From the NCBI GenBank assembly GCA_002393025.1, contig DGIE01000065.1, positions 1 to 6,994 on the forward strand: 6,994 bases of DNA, read 5' to 3'. Below, in pieces: positions 1 through 4,418 of the stretch. The position numbers and the translations under genes were made by a program. The DNA is from Holosporaceae bacterium UBA3830. GTDB lineage: Bacteria > Pseudomonadota > Alphaproteobacteria > UBA3830. Under the pieces are notes generated by a model. That model ran no database searches. It was given only the letters and a program-made list of their open reading frames with translations, and was not told the DNA's origin. Numbering within the stretch: the first letter of the stretch is position 1; each line of letters starts with the position of its first letter.

Positions 1-74
1 AAATTGTTAACTTTCTCTTTTGATAGGAGAATCGCTATATCCTGATTTTTTGCTTCCAAACGACCAATTTGCAT
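1..74 (-). CDS. possible start of a gene running off the left edge
   Basis: An ATG at 72-74 on the minus strand opens a frame of 24 codons that reaches the window edge without a stop. The peptide (starting MQIGRLEAKNQDIAILLSKE) is hydrophilic and could be the beginning of a coiled coil. It lies 76 bases downstream of the kimA stop on the same strand, so it could be the next gene of that unit. The ribosome binding site is poor (CGGAT just before the ATG). The same frame is open upstream back into the kimA 3' end but has no earlier start codon. No family is recognised from so little sequence, and a chance frame is quite possible. Confidence 0.3.
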   Translation of the reverse strand, partial: MQIGRLEAKNQDIAILLSKEKVNN

Positions 75-150
75 GATCCGACTACTTTCACACTTAGTTA
101 AAAGCCAAAATATTATCGGAATTAATCGGAATCTTTTGTTTAACCAGAAA

Positions 151-1998
151 TCATTCCCGATCCAATTTCATCTGATAAGGAATTTCTACGATAACACGGG
201 TTTGTTCACTTTCCTGCCTACGGTATAGCATTCCATTTTTAAATATGGTTGCGGTTTGATTGTGAAGAATATTCTGCCAGAAAGCCCCCGGAACGAAACT
301 GGACATCACAACGATTGCTTTTCCCTTTTCCGGATCTCGTTCATCCTGCTCAAAGAGAAAATCCAAAAACGGATTCACGACAGATCGATACGGAGACCCT
401 AAAATTACAAGAGGTACCGAAAAATTCATAGAACGCCAAACAAGCTTTAATCTTTCAGTTTCGGCAGAATCTACATTAACTATCACAGCAGTTACATCGT
501 CGGACAATGACTGTGCGAACTTCAATGCCTTCAAAGTACCTCGATGTAAACGCGATACAGGAACAACAACCTTCGGATGAAAATTTTCACTTCGTGTCAA
601 CAGCTCGCTCAATCCTCCGCTCTTTAAATCGAGCTCCTTGTTCGTTTCGGTATATCTTCTGTTAATTTTTCTAAAAGAGAAAAATAAGGTTGGAATCAAG
701 ATCAAGACCATCCACGCGCCGTCCAAAAATTTACTTTCTATGATGATAATCAACGTAACGAACGTCGCGACCGACCCAAAGGCGCTGATCGCTGCCTTAA
801 GCCTCCAGTGATCACCCTTTTCCTTACATAAAAATCTGAACATTCCTGCTTGAGACAATGTGAACGACGTAAACACTCCCAAAGCATAAAGAGGCAGCAA
901 TGATTGAGTTTGTCCTTTAAAAAAAACTATCAACAAAAATGCAACTATTGCCAGGGCGATAATTCCGTTGGAATAAGCGAGCCTATCTCCGAGGTGAGCA
1001 AATCTTGTCGGAATGTATTTTTCCTTTGCGAGCACTCCGGCCAATCTTGGGAATCCCGCAAATGAAGTATTCACCGCCATGAACAAAATTCCTGCCGTCA
1101 AAAATTGCACAATGTAATACATTATATTATTACCGAACACCGTTTTAGCAATTTGTGACAATACCGTTTCGGAGTAGTTTGGTACAATATAGAATTTGTG
1201 GGCGAGATAAGTAATTCCCACGAACATGGACGATAAAATCAGTCCCATACACACCAAAGTAATGCGCGCATTCTTATATTGAGGCTTTTTAAATGATGCT
1301 ACTCCTCCTGCAATAGATTCGATACCCGTAAGAGCTGCACATCCGGATGCAAATGCCCGCAACACCAGAAGAACCGTTACACTTTCGGTCATTGACCGCT
1401 GCTCGTCGGAAATCACGAACTTCGGAGTTCCTTCCGGTAAAAAAAATCCGATAATTATCAGCAAAAATATTATTACAATGAATCCATAGGTGGGAAGAGC
1501 CAAAACTCCTGCAGCAGAACGAGTGCCTCTCAAATTTGCTATCGTGATTATACTCAACACTGTTATACAAATTCCGATAACATGATTTGATAGGCTCGGA
1601 AACGCTGAAATTATAGCAAAAGTTCCCGCTGATAAACTTACGGCTACGGTCAAAATATAATCGACAGACAAAGATGCCGCCGTAATTAATCCGCAAAACT
1701 CTCCTAAATTATTTTTAGCAACCGCAAAGGCACCTCCTCCTTTCGGATAAGCACGCAAAGTCTGCCAATATGAGCATATGATAATGAAAAGCAATCCCGA
1801 AATCGTCAGAGCAATCGGAATCGGAAAGGTCATCGACAACACAATTCCTAACGACAATAAAACCGCTTCCGTAGCATAAGCCACTGACGAAAGAATGTCA
1901 GAGGAAAAAACGGCAAGGGCTTTCACCTTATCCAGCCGTTCCATGACTAAATTTTCTGTTTTCAGAGGATTTCCGAATATAAAACTAGCTATTTTCAT
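151..1998 (-). CDS. kimA: KimA-type APC-superfamily potassium permease
   Basis: The 615-residue inner-membrane permease matches the KimA (formerly YdaO) branch of the APC superfamily, where characterised members import K+, probably with protons; B. subtilis KimA has a similar length. Visible family signatures: the N-terminal NPLKTENLVMERLDKVKALA lead-in, SSDILSSVAYATE (residues 32-44), AYPKGGGAF (83-91), the VDYILTVAVSLSAGT helix (112-126) and TGIESIAGGVASFKKPQ (224-240). About twelve hydrophobic segments end near residue 442. A cytosolic C-terminal domain (about 474-605) resembles the family's universal-stress-like domain (KVVVPVSRLHRGTLKALKFA). In Firmicutes this domain responds to c-di-AMP; whether that applies in an alphaproteobacterium is unknown. 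Potassium as substrate is inferred from family; a broader amino-acid or cation role cannot be excluded. It follows the 121-codon gene by 56 bases, and that gap holds a second copy of the kimA 5' end. The ribosome binding site is weak (GGGCAAG), and no terminator follows the TGA. Confidence 0.85.
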   Translation of the reverse strand: MKIASFIFGNPLKTENLVMERLDKVKALAVFSSDILSSVAYATEAVLLSLGIVLSMTFPIPIALTISGLLFIIICSYWQTLRAYPKGGGAFAVAKNNLGEFCGLITAASLSVDYILTVAVSLSAGTFAIISAFPSLSNHVIGICITVLSIITIANLRGTRSAAGVLALPTYGFIVIIFLLIIIGFFLPEGTPKFVISDEQRSMTESVTVLLVLRAFASGCAALTGIESIAGGVASFKKPQYKNARITLVCMGLILSSMFVGITYLAHKFYIVPNYSETVLSQIAKTVFGNNIMYYIVQFLTAGILFMAVNTSFAGFPRLAGVLAKEKYIPTRFAHLGDRLAYSNGIIALAIVAFLLIVFFKGQTQSLLPLYALGVFTSFTLSQAGMFRFLCKEKGDHWRLKAAISAFGSVATFVTLIIIIESKFLDGAWMVLILIPTLFFSFRKINRRYTETNKELDLKSGGLSELLTRSENFHPKVVVPVSRLHRGTLKALKFAQSLSDDVTAVIVNVDSAETERLKLVWRSMNFSVPLVILGSPYRSVVNPFLDFLFEQDERDPEKGKAIVVMSSFVPGAFWQNILHNQTATIFKNGMLYRRQESEQTRVIVEIPYQMKLDRE

Positions 1999-2002
1999 CT
2001 GA

Positions 2003-2068
2003 CTTGCCCGATCGTTCGAGGACCAAATTTTCTGTTTTCAAAGGATTCACAAAACTACTTATCTTCAT
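2003..2068 (-). pseudogene. remnant of a second kimA 5' end (tandem paralogue stump)
   Basis: On the minus strand an ATG at 2066-2068 starts the peptide MKISSFVNPLKTENLVLER, which aligns with the first 21 residues of the intact KimA immediately downstream (MKIASFIFGNPLKTENLVME, then R). Two codons are missing from the stump. Four of the codon differences are synonymous (AAA/AAG, CTG/TTG, TTA/TTG, CGG/CGA), and two others are conservative (Ala/Ser, Met/Leu). Similarity fades after the Arg (perhaps through the next Lys). The frame runs on to TAG at 1985-1987, inside the intact gene and in another phase, giving a 27-codon frame. Its ATG overlaps the last 14 bases of the upstream 121-codon gene. 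The pattern suits a diverged, once-functional paralogue deleted except for its beginning. A translated leader peptide coupled to kimA is the main alternative. Confidence 0.7.
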
Positions 2069-2420
2069 AAGTTTTATTCAAAACTTTTTTCAGTTCATTC
2101 ACCTCCGTTTGAAGATCCATACGTTTTTGAAATTCCAAATTATTTGATTGAATCAATTCAAGAACTCGACTGCGCAGCTCTTTAATTTCTCGCAGCATAA
2201 CCCCCATGTACTCACGTGCTGCCACGACAAAATGAGCATCATGCCTGTTCTGTTCTCCGGAGTGATAATCAAACAGAGCGATGGGGTTTCCGTCTAAATT
2301 AGGGGAAACCCAAACAGTATCGACTCCCTCTTTTTCGATAACATTCCAAGGAGCTTTGGTTGCATCATCCAACCTTTTTTCCAAAAAATTTATATCTTCC
2401 GGAGTCAATACCTGCTTCAT
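2055..2420 (-). CDS. small protein with phage-type LDDAT-PW / DAHFVVAAR domain, function unknown
   Basis: A 121-residue soluble, charged protein. The N-terminal part has RLDDATKAPWNV (about residues 16-27) and DAHFVVAAREYMGVMLREI (about 80-98). These resemble a small domain common in phage and prophage hypothetical proteins (pattern roughly L..AT.GPW ... DA.FIA.AR ... LL.E...LR). This is recalled from memory and was not searched. Residues about 94-117 form a predicted coiled coil (heptad-like Leu/Ile/Val in a Lys/Glu background). The gene starts two bases after the rplI stop codon, has only a weak ribosome binding site (AGAG, 11 bases upstream), and is probably translated by coupling to rplI. 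It ends in TAG, overlapping the start of the kimA remnant by 14 bases. There is no signal peptide or membrane segment. Cellular function unknown. Confidence 0.7.
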   Translation of the reverse strand: MKQVLTPEDINFLEKRLDDATKAPWNVIEKEGVDTVWVSPNLDGNPIALFDYHSGEQNRHDAHFVVAAREYMGVMLREIKELRSRVLELIQSNNLEFQKRMDLQTEVNELKKVLNKTYEDK

Positions 2421-2422
2421 AA

Positions 2423-2938
2423 TTAAGCGTTCTCTGAGCTTGCTTTGTCTTCACTCGCCGCTGCAATCTGCTGTTTTGCCTCCTCTTCGGATTTTGCAAC
2501 ACTCAACTTAACCGAAACGGAAACTTCCGGATGTAAATTCACGCAAATCTCATAAACACCGATAGTCTTAATCGGCGCGCTGAGATCTACTTGTCCTGCA
2601 CTGACTTTGTAGCCCAAATCCTTTATCGCAGCGGCAACATCTCGACCGGAAACAGATCCGTAAAGCTGACCCTTTTCACTGGCCTGACGTACCAAAGTAA
2701 TGGTCAATTGTCCCATTTGATCAGCGACTTTCTGTGCCTCTGTCTTTGCCGCCTCATTAGCTTGCTGAATTTGTTCTTTCTGATCTTCAAAATATTTAAG
2801 GTTTTCTTTTGTTGCTCTCAAAGCAATTTTCTTTGGCAACAGATAGTTTCTGGCGTAACCTGGCTTGACGCTTACGACATCACCAATATATCCCAATTTT
2901 GAAACTCTCTGCAGCAAAATAACTTTTATATGTTCCAT
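2423..2938 (-). CDS. rplI: 50S ribosomal protein bL9
   Basis: A 171-residue bL9, the elongated large-subunit protein that binds 23S rRNA with its N-terminal domain. The family signature is clear at residues 5-40: KVILLQRVSKLGYIGDVVSV followed by KPGYARNYLLPKKIALRAT. The long connecting helix is at about 43-75 (KENLKYFEDQKEQIQQANEA). The C-terminal domain (about 78-150) contains EKGQLYGSVSGRDVAAAI and LHPEVSVSVKLSVAKSEEEA, alphaproteobacterial in character. The last 20 residues are a Glu/Ala/Ser-rich tail, making the protein longer than E. coli bL9 (149). The start is supported by an AGAGGT ribosome binding site six bases upstream in the normal window. Most alphaproteobacteria encode rplI behind rpsF and rpsR, but here it is first in its unit, with a divergent tRNA upstream. 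Two bases separate its TAA from the next gene. Confidence 0.97.
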   Translation of the reverse strand: MEHIKVILLQRVSKLGYIGDVVSVKPGYARNYLLPKKIALRATKENLKYFEDQKEQIQQANEAAKTEAQKVADQMGQLTITLVRQASEKGQLYGSVSGRDVAAAIKDLGYKVSAGQVDLSAPIKTIGVYEICVNLHPEVSVSVKLSVAKSEEEAKQQIAAASEDKASSENA

Positions 2939-2942
2939 TCTG

Positions 2943-2948
2943 ACCTCT
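2943..2948 (-). promoter_or_regulatory. rplI ribosome binding site (AGAGGT)
   Basis: AGAGGT on the minus strand lies four bases before the ATG at 2936-2938 (AGAGG with a five-base spacer). It is a good match to the anti-Shine-Dalgarno and fixes the rplI start at MEHIKV rather than a later codon. Confidence 0.75.
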
Positions 2949-2978
2949 GATTAAAAACTTACTTAAAGTTACAACAAA

Positions 2979-3006
2979 TATATATTAGCCAGGGCAATAA
3001 GTCCAG
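2979..3006 (-). promoter_or_regulatory. possible rplI promoter
   Basis: On the minus strand CTGGAC (3001-3006) and TATATA (2979-2984) are separated by 16 bases, giving a passable sigma70-type pair about 40 bases before the rplI ATG. The AT-rich block allows other registers (TAATAT at 2982-2987), so the exact boxes are uncertain. A promoter somewhere in 2939-3117 is expected because the upstream neighbour is divergent. The rest of this 179-base gap shows nothing else I can assign. Confidence 0.3.
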
Positions 3007-3078
3007 ATTTTTCAGGCGAGTTGTAGGGAGTTTTGCTCAATTTATTGAAAAAATCAACGAACAGAAAGGTTGTCTCTA

Positions 3079-3107
3079 TTGATATGCCCCAAGTTTGATG
3101 ATAGATT
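3079..3107 (+). promoter_or_regulatory. probable promoter of tRNA-Leu
   Basis: TTGATA (3079-3084) and TAGATT (3102-3107) are separated by exactly 17 bases. Transcription would begin about 7 bases after the -10, leaving a leader of only a few bases before the tRNA. Spacing and -35 are good and the -10 is moderate. A small inverted repeat (TGATG at 3096-3100, CATCA at 3109-3113) overlaps the -10 and may be coincidental. Confidence 0.4.
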
Positions 3108-3117
3108 GCATCAGGTT

Positions 3118-3203
3118 GCCCGTGTGGCGGAATGGTAGACGCTACAGACTTAAAATCTGTTGTCCTTTCGGGCGTGGGGGTTCGAGTCCCTCCACGGGCA
3201 CCA
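3118..3203 (+). tRNA. tRNA-Leu, anticodon UAA, with encoded CCA
   Basis: A complete class II tRNA of 86 bases. The acceptor stem is GCCCGTG (3118-3124) paired with CACGGGC (3193-3199 region), with discriminator A at 3200 and CCA encoded at 3201-3203. The D stem is GCG/CGC. The anticodon arm is ACAGA-CTTAAAA-TCTGT (3144-3160), with anticodon TAA at 3151-3153, reading UUA codons. The long variable arm forms GTCC/GGGC, as expected for leucine. The T arm is GGGGG-TTCGAGT-CCCTC, with one G-T pair. It is the only confident plus-strand gene in the window, divergent from rplI and convergent with the DUF2628-like gene. It appears to be a single-gene transcript. No strong intrinsic terminator follows. 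Confidence 0.97.
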
Positions 3204-3256
3204 TCCGGGATATCGCGTTAACTCAATGTTTTCATTAAATCTTGTATTCGGTTTGT

Positions 3257-3274
3257 GGGCACCGTCCGAAATAT
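3257..3274 (+). repeat. imperfect copy of the tRNA-Leu 3' end and flank
   Basis: The 18 bases GGGCACCGTCCGAAATAT match 15 of 18 positions with 3196-3213 (GGGCACCATCCGGGATAT), which spans the last bases of the tRNA, its CCA and ten bases of flank. The copies are 61 bases apart in the same orientation. A TTCG upstream of each copy may extend the match with a gap. It could be the stump of a duplicated tRNA gene, an old attachment-site scar, or chance. Confidence 0.35.
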
Positions 3275-3293
3275 TTTTATTGAGATCTCTCGG

Positions 3294-3469
3294 TCAGTTT
3301 GCGGTTTCTTTCTCTGCCTGCGTTTTTGAGCTGCTTTCAAGCTTTACGGTTTTCTCGGAATATTTTGAAGCATTCTGTTTTCTCTTGAGATCTTTATAGC
3401 CAATTTCGCCCATGCGTCATGCAACGCATCTAGGTCTTTCCTCATAGATTCATCGGTTTTACCTGACTT
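3294..3469 (-). pseudogene. decayed 3' extension of the DUF2628-like gene
   Basis: Immediately after the TGA at 3470-3472 the same frame stays open for 41 codons, to TAA at 3344-3346. It includes the helical, charged stretch SMRKDLDALHDAWAKLAIKI. A second frame, offset by one, is open from ATG at 3411-3413 to TGA at 3294-3296 (39 codons) and reads KDLKRKQNASKYSEKTVKLE and onward, Lys/Glu/Ser-rich like the C-terminal tail of the upstream gene. Joining the two near 3395 with a -1 shift gives one continuous hydrophilic tail. The TGA sits in an in-frame 9-base near-tandem repeat (AAAGTCATG then AAAGTCAGG, 8 of 9 alike). I infer a formerly longer reading frame, broken by a stop and a frameshift. 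Two tiny genes are a less likely alternative. Bases 3204-3293 hold only the tRNA-end repeat. Confidence 0.4.
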
Positions 3470-4366
3470 TCATGACTTTTGCTTTTCTATAATTCTTTTG
3501 TTAGTCTTACCTGTTTCATCCAGTTGTTTCCTTGTTTTATTATCCGTCCGAATTTTTACGCTCTTCTTAGAATTATTTGGCGTTTTATCGACTTCCTCGG
3601 CTATTTTATCGAGTTGTTGTTTTATTTTGTCACCTGTAGCTTTCATACCGGCAACGGCGAAAACAGACATCATAGACAAAAGAAGTAAGAAAGAAATCAA
3701 ATAAGCAACCGTTGCTACACCTAATGATACGGTTAAGCGTTTAGGATTTGCCCTTTCCAAATATTTGTTGACGGATTCCTCGGTAACTTCCACTGGTTCA
3801 GCAGATTCCTGCGCGTGGCATTTTTTATAATTAATTGCCCACAAAATTGCTATAAAGAACACATACAGCGAAGGCGATACGCAATCGTCAGCGCTTGATG
3901 AAACCTTCGCTGCAATCAAAATTCCTGAGATAATCCATTTTAAAATAGATATTATCACCCCGATTATGACTATACCTCCTATCGGATCAATTGGATTATA
4001 ATTCGTAATTTCGGCATAGCCTTTTGCGATTTTTGATTTTATATTCTTGTAATAGAGAGTGTTTCCCCAAGATCCAAAAACTATAAATAACACCAACCAA
4101 AATACCACTAAACTTATGATTCTCTCTTCTCGATTTTGGCATAACGCAGGCAAAACGCCGTGGATTCCGCTGGTTACCAATACCAACAGCACCGCCCATC
4201 CGTACATTTTTCTAAACATCATCCATGTAATGGGAAAAAACGCTGCAGCAAAATTAAATGTGGTTTTGTTTTCTTTTTCTAATCGCTCAAATGATTCTTT
4301 ATAGTATTCCGTATTTCTGTTATTCCAAAGCTCAAATATTCGGGTAAATCGCCCTTTCATGTTCAT
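3470..4366 (-). CDS. DUF2628-like multi-span membrane protein
   Basis: A membrane protein of 298 residues from the ATG at 4364-4366. That start has GAGAG eight bases upstream (4375-4379). A GTG at 4379-4381 in the same frame would add five residues but has a badly placed ribosome binding site. After a charged N-terminus (about 35 residues) comes NFAAAFFPITWMMFRKMYGW, characteristic of DUF2628, followed by FGSWGNTLYYKNIKSKI, also a family-like motif. Hydrophobic segments lie at about 39-74, 83-98, 129-153, 165-179 and 211-242. The last 50 residues are Lys/Thr/Glu-rich and probably cytosolic. No function is established for DUF2628, and I cannot infer one. It begins 52 bases after feoAB with no clear terminator between, so co-transcription is likely but a role in iron uptake is unproven. 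The 3' end looks eroded. Confidence 0.8.
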   Translation of the reverse strand: MNMKGRFTRIFELWNNRNTEYYKESFERLEKENKTTFNFAAAFFPITWMMFRKMYGWAVLLVLVTSGIHGVLPALCQNREERIISLVVFWLVLFIVFGSWGNTLYYKNIKSKIAKGYAEITNYNPIDPIGGIVIIGVIISILKWIISGILIAAKVSSSADDCVSPSLYVFFIAILWAINYKKCHAQESAEPVEVTEESVNKYLERANPKRLTVSLGVATVAYLISFLLLLSMMSVFAVAGMKATGDKIKQQLDKIAEEVDKTPNNSKKSVKIRTDNKTRKQLDETGKTNKRIIEKQKS

Positions 4367-4418
4367 CTCATATGCTCTCACACTTATCCTGGCACAAATT
4401 CGTTAATTTTTGGTTAAA

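Noticed and set aside
1289..1696. Minus-strand open frame of 135 codons inside kimA
   Set aside because: It lies wholly within kimA in another frame; its Cys/Ser/Arg-rich translation is typical of a frame shadow.
3247..3280. Intrinsic terminator for the tRNA (TTCGG/CCGAA stem then ATATTTTT)
   Set aside because: The stem has only five pairs and the loop is 14 bases, with an interrupted T-run; too weak to call.
3160..3399. Plus-strand open frame of 79 codons
   Set aside because: It starts inside the tRNA-Leu gene, has no ribosome binding site, and its opposite strand carries better coding-like sequence.
3412..3429. Palindrome ATGCGT-CATGCA-ACGCAT as a terminator or attachment site
   Set aside because: No T-run follows on either strand and no second copy exists in the window; it falls in the decayed coding extension and may be chance.
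3470..3472. TGA read as tryptophan or another amino acid
   Set aside because: All recognised proteins have tryptophan at TGG under the standard code, and kimA also ends in TGA at the expected length, so genome-wide recoding is unlikely.
4382..4418. Terminator between feoAB and the DUF2628-like gene
   Set aside because: The AT-rich TTAA repeats are direct rather than able to form a GC-containing stem followed by T residues.
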